Program-made: the position numbers and the translations under genes
DNA from: an uncultured Clostridia bacterium
Lineage (GTDB): Bacteria; Bacillota; Clostridia; Oscillospirales; Oscillospiraceae
Reading direction: 5' to 3'
Length of the DNA: 11,426 nt
NCBI GenBank assembly: GCA_946061345.1
Contig: CAMGRA010000023.1
Coordinates: 1-11,426, forward strand
Notes under the pieces: generated by a model
Databases searched by the model: none
Seen by the model: only the letters and a program-made list of their open reading frames with translations
What the model was told of the DNA's origin: nothing
In this document: positions 6,022 through 11,377 of the stretch, piece after piece
Layout: each line of letters opens with the position of its first letter
How positions within the stretch are numbered: the stretch's first letter is position 1

Positions 6022-6903
6022 TTATTCGATTCCCTCAAAGTCAAAGACCGGCAGGTATTTCGTGGTGGCTGCCGCCGTATCCTGGACATAGCCGTTCTTC
6101 AGCCCGCACAGCTCCAGCCAGGAGACGGCCCCTGCATACTCCTCTGCCGTCAGGCGGCGGTCAAGGGGCGGCTCCTGTTCTCCCATCGGCACGTACTGGC
6201 TCAAGAGGGACACCAGCACGTCTCCCTTGGGAAAGGCCTCCGCCAGCCACTCGATGACCCGCAGGGAATTGTCCAGATGCCCCGGCAGCACCAGATGGCG
6301 CACCAAAAGCCCCCGGGTGAGCTGCCCGTCCTCCAGCACCGCTGCACCCACCTGGCGATACATCTCCCGCAGCGCTGCCGTCGCCGTTTCGAAATAATCC
6401 GGGGCGCGGGACAGCTTGACCGCCAGGGCGTTGTCCGCGTATTTCAGATCCGGCAGGTAGACATCCACCAGACCCTCCAGCAGCCGCAGAGTCTCTACCT
6501 GTTCATAGCCGCCGCAATTATAGACCACCGGCACCGGCAGCTTGGGCATCAGGGCGGGCAAAATGTCCGGCAGGAATTGCGTCGGTGTCACCAGGTCGAT
6601 GGACTGGGCACCCTCGTCGATGAGGCGCTCAAAAATCGCCCGCAACCGCCCGGAATCCAGCGGCCTTCCCTTGCCGCCCTCGGAAATCTCGCGGTTCTGG
6701 CAGTAGACGCACCGCAGAGTGCAGCCGCTGAAGAACACCGCCCCCGTGCCGAAAGCGCCTGAAATCGGCGGCTCCTCGCCGAAGTGGAGCATGGCTCTGG
6801 CGGCCTGAACCTGTCCCGGCATCCGGCAGAAGCCAAGCTGGCCCGCCGCCCGGTCGACGCCGCATTGCCGTGGACAGAGGGTACAATTTTCATAACCCGG
6901 CAT
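6022..6903 (-). CDS. Radical SAM protein, PflA-like (PflX/COG1313 type)
   Basis: A 293-residue radical S-adenosylmethionine enzyme. The 4Fe-4S binding motif is FFSGCTLRCVYCQN (Cys61, Cys65, Cys68). An N-terminal cysteine cluster (Cys7, Cys10, Cys14, Cys26 in ENCTLCPRQCGVDR..GFC) is typical of the group annotated as putative pyruvate formate-lyase activating enzyme. Further family-like blocks are TPTQFLPDILPAL, VVYNCGGYE and LVRHLVLPGH. True substrates of this subgroup are not settled. No glycyl-radical enzyme is encoded in the window, so the activase role is unproven. The start at 6903 follows an AAAGGTGAT ribosome site (6916-6908). It is divergent from the rRNA methyltransferase, sharing about 100 bp of upstream DNA that holds a parS. 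No clear terminator follows; lexA begins 146 bp downstream. Confidence 0.9.
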   Translation of the reverse strand: MPGYENCTLCPRQCGVDRAAGQLGFCRMPGQVQAARAMLHFGEEPPISGAFGTGAVFFSGCTLRCVYCQNREISEGGKGRPLDSGRLRAIFERLIDEGAQSIDLVTPTQFLPDILPALMPKLPVPVVYNCGGYEQVETLRLLEGLVDVYLPDLKYADNALAVKLSRAPDYFETATAALREMYRQVGAAVLEDGQLTRGLLVRHLVLPGHLDNSLRVIEWLAEAFPKGDVLVSLLSQYVPMGEQEPPLDRRLTAEEYAGAVSWLELCGLKNGYVQDTAAATTKYLPVFDFEGIE

Positions 6904-6921
6904 GAAATCACCTTTTTTCCA

Positions 6922-6950
6922 TTTACGTCGGTCAAAGAATGTGGTATCAT
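6922..6950 (+). promoter_or_regulatory. Promoter of the rRNA methyltransferase gene
   Basis: TTTACG (6922-6927), a 17-bp spacer and TATCAT (6945-6950, 5 of 6 consensus). The predicted start is near 6957, so the second parS (6976-6991) would be inside the 5' leader. Confidence 0.5.
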
Positions 6951-6975
6951 AATAGAATAAATAACGCGAACTGAA

Positions 6976-6991
6976 TGTTTCACGTGAAACA
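6976..6991. other. Second parS site
   Basis: An exact TGTTTCACGTGAAACA, identical in its 16-bp core to the site at 5274-5289 and 1.7 kb from it. Its extra-core flanks (GAA / GAG) are not symmetric, unlike the first site. It lies in the divergent intergenic region, between the rlmD-type promoter and its ribosome site. Confidence 0.95.
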
Positions 6992-7004
6992 GAGGAAAAA
7001 TGCC

Positions 7005-8357
7005 ATGCAGAAAAATGAGATCTACCGCGCCGCCGTCAGCGGCTTTACCAGCGAGGGGCTGGGCGTGTGCCGCGTGGAGGGCTGCGCCGTGTTTGTCCCC
7101 AACGCCGTGCCCGGCGAGGAATACGACCTGCGCATCACCCACGTGGGCAGCCACGGCGCTTACGGAAAAATCGAGACTATTATAACAAAATCACCCCACC
7201 GCGTCAACCGCCTGTGCCCCTATGCCAAGCAGTGCGGCGGCTGCGATTTCTGGCACATAGACTATGAGGCCGAGTGCGAGATCAAAGCCCAGCGCGTCCT
7301 GGACGCCCTCAACCGTCTGGGAGGACAGAATCTGAGCCGCATCGAGCTGACGGGAGCAAAGACCTGCGTGGGCTACCGGAACAAGGCACAATTTCCGGCT
7401 GCTCCCGGAAAAAAGGGGCCGGAAGCGGGTTTCTTCCGCAAGGGCACCCACGACCTGATCCCCATGGAGCGCTGTCTGATCCAGCCGGAAGCGGCGGACA
7501 AGGCCAGGGATATTGTTATCGCGTGGGCGCGGCAATACTGTGTCAGTGCCTACGACGAAACGACCCACACGGGTCTGCTGCGGCATATTTTCGTCCGCCA
7601 TGCCGCCGCAACGGGGGAGCTGATGGTCTGCCCGGTGGTCAACGGCGAATCACTGCCCCGGGAAAAGGAGCTGGTGGCTGCACTGCGGAAAGGTCTGCCG
7701 GGACTGCGTTCCGTGGCGCTCAACGTCAACACCCGCAAGGGCAACGGGGTCATGGGCGACAAAACGCGGATCCTGTGGGGAGCGGATGCCATCGAGGACA
7801 TTTTGTGCGGCCTGCGGTTCCGCATTTCGCCCCGGTCCTTTTACCAGGTCAACCGCGATCAGGCGGAGGTGCTCTACGGCAAGGCCCTCGCCGCCGCCGG
7901 ACTTCACGGCACGGAAACGGTTCTCGACCTCTACTGCGGCACCGGCACCATCACCCTGTGCCTCGCGCGGCAGGCAAAAGCCGTCATCGGCGTGGAGCTG
8001 GTGGAGGCGGCCATCCGGGACGCGGAGGAAAATGCCCGCCGCAACGGCATTGAAAACGCCCGGTTTTTCTGTGCCGACGCGGGAAAAGCGGCCAAAACCC
8101 TGGCGGCGGAAGGAACCCGGCCCGACGTGATCGTGGTGGATCCGCCGCGCAAGGGCCTGAGCGCGGACGTCATCGACGCCGTAAAGGAAATGTCGCCGGA
8201 CCGGGTGGTCTACGTCTCCTGCGACCCGGCGACCCTGGCACGGGACGTAAAGCTGTTCGGCGAAAAGGGCTACCGCCTGCAAAGCGCCGAAGCCGTCGAC
8301 CTTTTCCCCCGTTGCAGCCATGTGGAATCGGTGGTGCTGCTCTGTCGTGACGTTTGA
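7005..8357 (+). CDS. rlmD: 23S rRNA (uracil-C5)-methyltransferase, RlmD/RlmCD family
   Basis: A 450-residue SAM-dependent enzyme making 5-methyluridine in 23S rRNA; E. coli RlmD acts at U1939, and the Bacillus homologue RlmCD also at U747. An N-terminal TRAM-like RNA-binding domain (about 1-62) is followed by an iron-sulfur cluster with Cys71, Cys77 and Cys80 (CPYAKQCGGC) and Cys157. The methyltransferase core contains SFYQVN (278-283), the SAM loop DLYCGTGT (308-315), VVDPPRKGL (377-385), the catalytic Cys406 (YVSCDPATLARD) and the base Glu441 (HVESV). The start at 7005 is preferred over the in-frame ATG at 6975 because it has GAGG 9 bp upstream and because the earlier codons are simply translated parS. 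Whether it modifies one site or two cannot be read from sequence. Confidence 0.95.
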   Translation: MQKNEIYRAAVSGFTSEGLGVCRVEGCAVFVPNAVPGEEYDLRITHVGSHGAYGKIETIITKSPHRVNRLCPYAKQCGGCDFWHIDYEAECEIKAQRVLDALNRLGGQNLSRIELTGAKTCVGYRNKAQFPAAPGKKGPEAGFFRKGTHDLIPMERCLIQPEAADKARDIVIAWARQYCVSAYDETTHTGLLRHIFVRHAAATGELMVCPVVNGESLPREKELVAALRKGLPGLRSVALNVNTRKGNGVMGDKTRILWGADAIEDILCGLRFRISPRSFYQVNRDQAEVLYGKALAAAGLHGTETVLDLYCGTGTITLCLARQAKAVIGVELVEAAIRDAEENARRNGIENARFFCADAGKAAKTLAAEGTRPDVIVVDPPRKGLSADVIDAVKEMSPDRVVYVSCDPATLARDVKLFGEKGYRLQSAEAVDLFPRCSHVESVVLLCRDV

Positions 8358-8366
8358 TCGGAACGT

Positions 8367-8687
8367 ATGCATCAAAGAGATTCCGAAACTGAAAAGCATG
8401 TAAAATGGGACGAACTGAAAGACTACTATGACAGAGGCCAGTCTGTGATTTTATACCAGCACAGACCGCAAATGACAAAAAAAGACATCTGCATTCAGAG
8501 CATTTTGGCCATGAATGACAGCTTTCTTTGTGCAGATCACGTATATCTTCTCGAATTTCCAAGGTATACCAACCGTTTCTATTTCTTTTTTGTCCATCAC
8601 GACCATTCCGCAGTATTAAAGCAAGTGTGCGGCTTTATGGATAAAAATTGGGACGGCTTGTGCCGGCAGATAGACTTCGATGAATAA
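8367..8687 (+). CDS. Unrecognised 106-residue protein
   Basis: I do not recognise this ORF. It starts 9 bp after the methyltransferase stop, in the same frame, with only a weak GGA upstream rather than the strong AGGAGG sites seen elsewhere. The product is soluble-looking, with many aromatic and His residues: KWDELKDYYDRGQSVIL (13-29), a hydrophobic/aromatic stretch YLLEFPRYTNRFYFFFVHH (60-78), and an acidic end RQIDFDE. The base composition is visibly more A/T-rich than the neighbouring genes, which suggests a different origin or decay. It is probably co-transcribed with the upstream gene. It is accepted because it is a continuous ORF occupying otherwise empty DNA; expression is uncertain. 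Confidence 0.55.
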   Translation: MHQRDSETEKHVKWDELKDYYDRGQSVILYQHRPQMTKKDICIQSILAMNDSFLCADHVYLLEFPRYTNRFYFFFVHHDHSAVLKQVCGFMDKNWDGLCRQIDFDE

Positions 8688-8807
8688 TACGGGCTGATCT
8701 GCAAGTGCACAGAAAATACTGTATTCAGCTACACCGTAGCGGCGGTCTTGCTTTTTAAGCAGATGCCGCACCGGGTTCTTATGAATGCAAAAAAGGAGAG
8801 AACAAGC

Positions 8808-9353
8808 ATGAAATGGATGATCGCGTCGGATATTCACGGCTCGTCGTACTACTGCGGGCAGCTTATGGAGGCCTTTCAGCGGGAGCAGGCGGACAGGCTG
8901 CTGCTTCTGGGTGACCTGCTCTACCACGGCCCGCGGAACGATCTGCCCCGGGACTATGCGCCCAAGGAGGTCCTTGCCATGCTGAATGAGCGGAAGGACC
9001 GCATCTTCTGCGTCAGGGGCAACTGCGACACGGAGGTGGACCAGATGGTTCTGGACTTCCCGATCCTGGCGGATTATTGTATTCTGCCCGTTGGCGAGCG
9101 CCTGATCTATGCCACCCACGGGCATCATTTTCATCTGGATTCCCTTCCGCCGCTGCAGCCGGGGGACATCCTGCTCCACGGCCACACCCATGTCCCTGCA
9201 TGGAAAGCCTTCGGAAATGACAATTTATATTTCAATCCAGGCTCTGTCTCCATCCCGAAAGCTGGGAGCGCCCACAGCTATATGCTCCTGCGGGACAACA
9301 GCGCTGTGTGGAAATCACTGGAGGGCGCGGTCTACCACACCGAGAGCCTCTGA
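8808..9353 (+). CDS. yfcE: Metallophosphodiesterase YfcE
   Basis: A 181-residue calcineurin-like phosphoesterase. It closely follows E. coli YfcE (184 residues), which hydrolyses phosphodiester model substrates with Mn; its natural substrate is unknown. Metal and catalytic residues are visible: Asp8 and His10 (ASDIHGS), Asp36 (LGDLLYHGPRN), Asn72 (VRGNCDTEVDQM), His104 (THGHHFH), His126 and His128 (LLHGHTHVP). FNPGSVSIPK (142-151) is also typical. The start at 8808 has AAAAGGAGAG upstream; the in-frame extension to 8748 crosses this ribosome site and is rejected. It is separated from the upstream ORF by 120 bp without a strong promoter. The stop codon lies inside a hairpin repeat copy (9350-9407), so the gene end and a repeat boundary coincide. 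Confidence 0.95.
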   Translation: MKWMIASDIHGSSYYCGQLMEAFQREQADRLLLLGDLLYHGPRNDLPRDYAPKEVLAMLNERKDRIFCVRGNCDTEVDQMVLDFPILADYCILPVGERLIYATHGHHFHLDSLPPLQPGDILLHGHTHVPAWKAFGNDNLYFNPGSVSIPKAGSAHSYMLLRDNSAVWKSLEGAVYHTESL

Positions 9354-9407
9354 TACTAAGTTCCTGATAAAAACCATCAAGCTTTTTATCAAAAACAAGT
9401 ATGACAG
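9350..9407 (+). repeat. Hairpin repeat, copy B, at the yfcE stop codon
   Basis: The lead-in CTGATACTAAGTTCC contains the yfcE TGA. It is followed by a 9-bp stem TGATAAAAA / TTTTTATCA with a 9-nt loop and a partial mirror of the lead-in (AAGTATGACAG). It is therefore the most complete two-armed copy in the window. Its direction relative to the preceding gene is the same as that of copy A relative to spo0A. Confidence 0.65.
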
Positions 9408-9505
9408 AGCTTCCCGACCGGGCCTCTCCCGGGAAGAAGCGCGCCGGTCTGTCTGCCAAAACCATACGTTTCTATGAAATCACGCACCTTACTGCGCAAG
9501 AATAA
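9401..9505 (+). pseudogene. Remnant of a MerR-type HTH regulator
   Basis: A 34-codon reading begins at the ATG inside the tail of the repeat and ends with TAA at 9503-9505. It contains GLSAKTIRFYEITHL (residues 16-30), which reads like the second half of a MerR-family HTH (GVS..TIR[YF]YE..GLL). The first HTH helix and the rest of the protein are missing, and no ribosome site is present. The likely explanation is a decayed gene truncated at its 5' side by the repeat. The resemblance is short, so chance cannot be excluded. Confidence 0.4.
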
Positions 9506-9582
9506 GCCGCAAGGTGACTTGTTCAGCAGACCTTGAATAAAAAACAAAGGGGAAAGAAAGCTCAGGGCGGCGGAAAAATCGC

Positions 9583-9611
9583 TTGATTTTTTCCTTATAT
9601 GATGCTATAAT
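9583..9611 (+). promoter_or_regulatory. Promoter of tRNA-Gly
   Basis: TTGATT (9583-9588), a 17-bp spacer and consensus TATAAT (9606-9611), ending 10 bp before the tRNA. The -35 lies in the right part of a small A/T hairpin (GGAAAAATC 9572-9580 with GATTTTTTCC 9585-9594). Confidence 0.75.
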
Positions 9612-9621
9612 CGCAGCGTAT

Positions 9622-9695
9622 GCAGGTGTAGTTCATCGGTAGAACATCAGCTTCCCAAGCTGAATAGGGGGGTTCGACTCCCCTCACCTGCTCCA
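9622..9695 (+). tRNA. tRNA-Gly (anticodon CCC)
   Basis: A complete cloverleaf: acceptor GCAGGTG (9622-9628) pairs with CACCTGC (9685-9691), the discriminator is T, and an encoded CCA ends the gene. The D stem is GTTC/GAAC. The anticodon stem TCAGC/GCTGA has loop TTCCCAA, giving anticodon CCC at 9654-9656 (reads GGG). The variable loop is 4 nt, and the T stem GGGGG/CCCCT has loop TTCGACT. It is a single tRNA with its own promoter and terminator, not part of a tRNA cluster. Isolated tRNA 3' ends are common integration sites, but no integrase or duplicated 3' end is seen here. Confidence 0.97.
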
Positions 9696-9700
9696 CAAAG

Positions 9701-9746
9701 GTACGGTAGCAATGATACAAATTGCTACCGTACTTTTTAATTTTTT
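9701..9746 (+). terminator. Intrinsic terminator of tRNA-Gly
   Basis: A perfect 13-bp stem (GTACGGTAGCAAT 9701-9713 with ATTGCTACCGTAC 9721-9733), a 7-nt loop, then TTTTTAATTTTTT. It begins 5 bp after the tRNA CCA. Confidence 0.95.
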
Positions 9747-9779
9747 CCTATGAAAATCCCTTGATATAAAGCCAAAAGT

Positions 9780-9815
9780 GAGGTTAGTGGGTTCAAATAC
9801 GAACCTGCCGACCTC
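9780..9815. other. Two-tier hairpin in the gene-poor segment after the tRNA
   Basis: An outer GAGGT/ACCTC and an inner GGTTC/GAACC are separated by symmetric 5-nt internal loops around AAATAC. TTCTTTTGTTT follows on the plus strand, so it could act as a weak second terminator. Otherwise the 380 bp between the tRNA terminator and the next gene holds no long gene, only the inverted repeat at 9880-9916 and a possible tiny ORF. Confidence 0.35.
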
Positions 9816-9879
9816 GCTTCTTTTGTTTATAGGGTTTCCGGGCAACCTCCGCCACCAGTGAAAATGAACCCGCTCTGCT

Positions 9880-9929
9880 GAACCTTTTAATTTTTCATAG
9901 AATAATTAAAAGGTTCGAGGAAAATTAAA
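9880..9929. repeat. A/T-rich inverted repeat with a third degenerate arm
   Basis: GAACCTTTTAATT (9880-9892) is perfectly inverted as AATTAAAAGGTTC (9904-9916) around an 11-nt loop. A near copy of the right arm (AATTAAAATGTTC) follows at 9923-9935. No T-run follows. The three arms flank the ribosome site of the small ORF at 9930, an arrangement that would suit a protein-binding site or a mobile-element end. Confidence 0.5.
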
Positions 9930-10034
9930 ATGTTCAATGGCTGTCATATTGGCAATGAAACCACCGCATCCGCAAGGCGGATCTATAAAGACGCTGTCTT
10001 TGATACAACAGAAAAAAATCTCTCCGGCACATAA
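9930..10034 (+). CDS. Possible 34-residue ORF after the inverted repeat
   Basis: The ATG at 9930 has GAGGA 8 bp upstream, better than most random ORFs. The reading MFNGCHIGNETTASARRIYK, then DAVFDTTEKNLSGT, is balanced and protein-like, but I do not recognise it. It may be a genuine small protein or the broken 5' end of a former gene, since no continuation is seen in the other frames. A TAA at 10032 ends it. Confidence 0.3.
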   Translation: MFNGCHIGNETTASARRIYKDAVFDTTEKNLSGT

Positions 10035-10129
10035 TCACCGAAAAGGGCTTGAAAACAAAAGGCTTCCGTAAATATGACTTCCGATGAACAGCCCGGCAGG
10101 CTTTTTACGTTTTTTATCAGGAAGCGGTA

Positions 10130-10345
10130 CTATTCACTGCGCCGGTATTCGAGAATATCCCCCGGCTGGCAGTCCAATGCTTCACACAGTTTGACAAGCG
10201 TGGATATTTTCAGCGCTTTTGCCTTGCCGTTTTTCAGCACGGAGACGTTGGCAAGGGTGATGCCGACCCGCTCCGCCAGCTCCGTGACGCTCATTTTGCG
10301 CTTGGCAAGCATTACATCAATATTAAAAATGATCTCGCCTTCCAT
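10130..10345 (-). CDS. Small Cro/CI-type HTH regulator (YozG-like)
   Basis: A 71-residue protein that is almost only a DNA-binding domain. The HTH is at about 19-40 (SVTELAERVGITLANVSVLKNG), followed by KALKISTLVKLCEALDCQPGDILEY, the family's typical ending. It matches the small regulators (Bacillus YozG type, HTH_26) that accompany DUF2975 membrane proteins. The start at 10345 has a TAGGAGG ribosome site, and the gene begins 8 bp after the stop of the membrane gene, so the two are co-transcribed. Its likely job is to repress its own operon, possibly through the tandem repeat at 10888-10924 (inference). No strong terminator is seen on the minus strand. Confidence 0.9.
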   Translation of the reverse strand: MEGEIIFNIDVMLAKRKMSVTELAERVGITLANVSVLKNGKAKALKISTLVKLCEALDCQPGDILEYRRSE

Positions 10346-10353
10346 AGCGCCTC

Positions 10354-10833
10354 CTAAATCGTCCAGTCGCTCTGCTCCTGCAGCGCGGCGGCTCTTTTTA
10401 CCAGATGGGACAGGGCGGCGGCCGCCGCGGCCACAGCCGCACCGGCGAAAACAACAAGCAGGGAAAGCAGTGTGATGCCGGGATGGCTCATACTCAAAAA
10501 CAGCATGACGATGTTCCCGACAAAGAAGAAACCTGCGTCTGCGGCGGCCAGATAGGAGATCTGCTGAAGCAGCTTCGCATTCGTTTCCGAAAAGGAGCGG
10601 TCAAGCCCGATATTTGTCGAGATTCTCCAGGCCAGCACGAGCGCTGCATAGCAGGGAACGCCGGTGGCCCAGATAAAACCGAGCCAAGGCCAGTAACGGT
10701 TGGCAAATTCCGGATTCTGGCCGACAATGCCCTGCCCCAGCATGGGGATCACCAGGGCATAAACGACCAGGCCGCACAGCCCCACCCCGGCGAGCATACA
10801 TTTTAACCATTTTGAGAGCGTTTTTTGCTGCAT
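10354..10833 (-). CDS. DUF2975 family membrane protein (YoaS-like)
   Basis: A 159-residue protein with four hydrophobic segments (about 9-31, 48-68, 92-114, 119-146). The cytosolic-looking block NIGLDRSFSETNAKLLQQIS (74-93) between segments 2 and 3 is characteristic of DUF2975. Its biochemical function is unknown. The pairing with a small HTH protein immediately downstream is the recurrent arrangement for this family and suggests a membrane-linked regulatory pair. The start at 10833 has AAAGGAGG 7 bp upstream; the longer in-frame reading to 11013 runs through the promoter and is rejected. A near-consensus promoter lies just upstream. Confidence 0.88.
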   Translation of the reverse strand: MQQKTLSKWLKCMLAGVGLCGLVVYALVIPMLGQGIVGQNPEFANRYWPWLGFIWATGVPCYAALVLAWRISTNIGLDRSFSETNAKLLQQISYLAAADAGFFFVGNIVMLFLSMSHPGITLLSLLVVFAGAAVAAAAAALSHLVKRAAALQEQSDWTI

Positions 10834-10861
10834 ATTTTTTCCTCCTTTCAGCTTCCTCTGC

Positions 10862-10890
10862 AGTATAGCACGGAAGCAGAAGAAAGTCAA
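10862..10890 (-). promoter_or_regulatory. Strong promoter of the DUF2975-HTH operon
   Basis: Minus strand: TTGACT (10890-10885), an exact 17-bp spacer and TATACT (10867-10862), both 5 of 6 consensus. The predicted start is near 10856, giving a short leader of about 22 nt with the AAAGGAGG site near its beginning. Confidence 0.8.
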
Positions 10891-10924
10891 TATATTTTTA
10901 TCGCAATACAATAAAAACTTATCG
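10888..10924 (-). promoter_or_regulatory. Tandem 21-bp-spaced direct repeat: candidate operator
   Basis: On the minus strand two 16-bp units share CGATAA-N6-ATTG (10924-10909 and 10903-10888). They are offset by exactly 21 bp, two helical turns, so both face the same side of DNA. The proximal unit overlaps the -35. This fits binding by the downstream-encoded HTH protein, but no footprint exists to confirm it. Confidence 0.45.
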
Positions 10925-11100
10925 GAAGTCAAGGAAGAACGACCTTCGGCAAGGGAAAAAGGAAATCCGCCGGCCATCCGGCCGACGGAGCTTCCTGTTT
11001 GCCAAAGAACCATGTTTTTGTACTGGCGCTGCAGCGCCCCAAGGCTCCCTTGCGCAACGGCCCAGGCCGCCCTCTCTTGCCCCTGTGGGGCAATTCACCT
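10925..11100. other. Non-coding segment with GC-rich palindromes
   Basis: No credible gene is seen in these 176 bp. The stretch contains a stem TCCGCCGGCC / GGCCGACGGA (one mismatch, 4-nt loop, about 10966-10989), the perfect palindrome GGCGCTGCAGCGCC (11025-11038) and a triplet-loop hairpin TTGCCCC-TGT-GGGGCAA (11077-11093). The style resembles extragenic palindromic repeats. Confidence 0.5.
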
Positions 11101-11108
11101 CGAGGGAG

Positions 11109-11152
11109 CTGTCATACTGGTTCTTGATAAAAAGCTTGAAAAGCTTTTTATA
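11109..11152 (+). repeat. Hairpin repeat, copy C
   Basis: The lead-in CTGTCATACTGGTTCTTG is followed by a perfect 11-bp stem ATAAAAAGCTT / AAGCTTTTTAT with a GAA loop (11127-11137, 11141-11151). It matches copy B closely, including the TATGACAG-type end read on the other strand. A small GCACC-AAA-GGTGC hairpin abuts it (11153-11165). Confidence 0.65.
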
Positions 11153-11186
11153 GCACCAAAGGTGCGTTAAGAACTGCATGAGACGG

Positions 11187-11211
11187 CTTTTGTGGCTTTT
11201 TGCCACAAAAG
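11187..11211. other. Perfect 10-bp hairpin
   Basis: CTTTTGTGGC (11187-11196) pairs with GCCACAAAAG (11202-11211) around TTTTT. It lies between repeat copies C and D and is followed by a further short CGCG-AAT-CGCG stem at about 11217-11227. Confidence 0.5.
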
Positions 11212-11233
11212 GGCAACGCGAATCGCGGTGCCT

Positions 11234-11274
11234 CTTCATAAAAACCAAAGGTTTTTATGAAGAATTAGTATCAG
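11234..11274 (-). repeat. Hairpin repeat, copy D
   Basis: Read on the minus strand, CTGATACTAATTC leads into a perfect 13-bp stem with a 3-nt loop (11250-11262 with 11234-11246). It is the closest match to copy A's layout: the same lead-in and the same tiny loop, but a different stem sequence with compensating changes on both arms. Confidence 0.65.
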
Positions 11275-11339
11275 CAACGCTGACTGAGGGCTTGACTGTT
11301 TTGCGAATAATTTGCTTGGAAAGCAGCTTGTTCGACAGT

Positions 11340-11377
11340 CTGAGGGGGGGCGGACAAAACTGTCCGCCCCCCCTGAG
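11340..11377. other. Very stable G/C-tract hairpin
   Basis: GGGGGGGCGGACA (11344-11356) pairs perfectly with TGTCCGCCCCCCC (11361-11373) around AAAC. CTGA/TGAG outside extends the stem to 17 positions with one mismatch. No T-run follows on the plus strand. A second stem, GCCCCCTC-TGAC-GAGGGGGC, lies at 11398-11417, close to the window edge. Confidence 0.6.

Noticed and set aside
6975..7004. In-frame upstream start giving an N-terminal MFHVKQ on the rRNA methyltransferase
   Set aside because: The codons are the parS site itself, there is no ribosome site ahead of it, and the ATG at 7005 has GAGG at good spacing.
8355..8366. UGA read-through joining the methyltransferase to the 106-residue ORF
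   Set aside because: They share a frame, but the methyltransferase ends at its family's normal C-terminus (ESVVLL) and the base composition changes at the junction.
10919..11248. 109-codon minus-strand ORF
   Set aside because: It crosses repeat copy C and GC palindromes, with no domain and no ribosome site; part of it resembles the reading of copy B only because both are repeat DNA.
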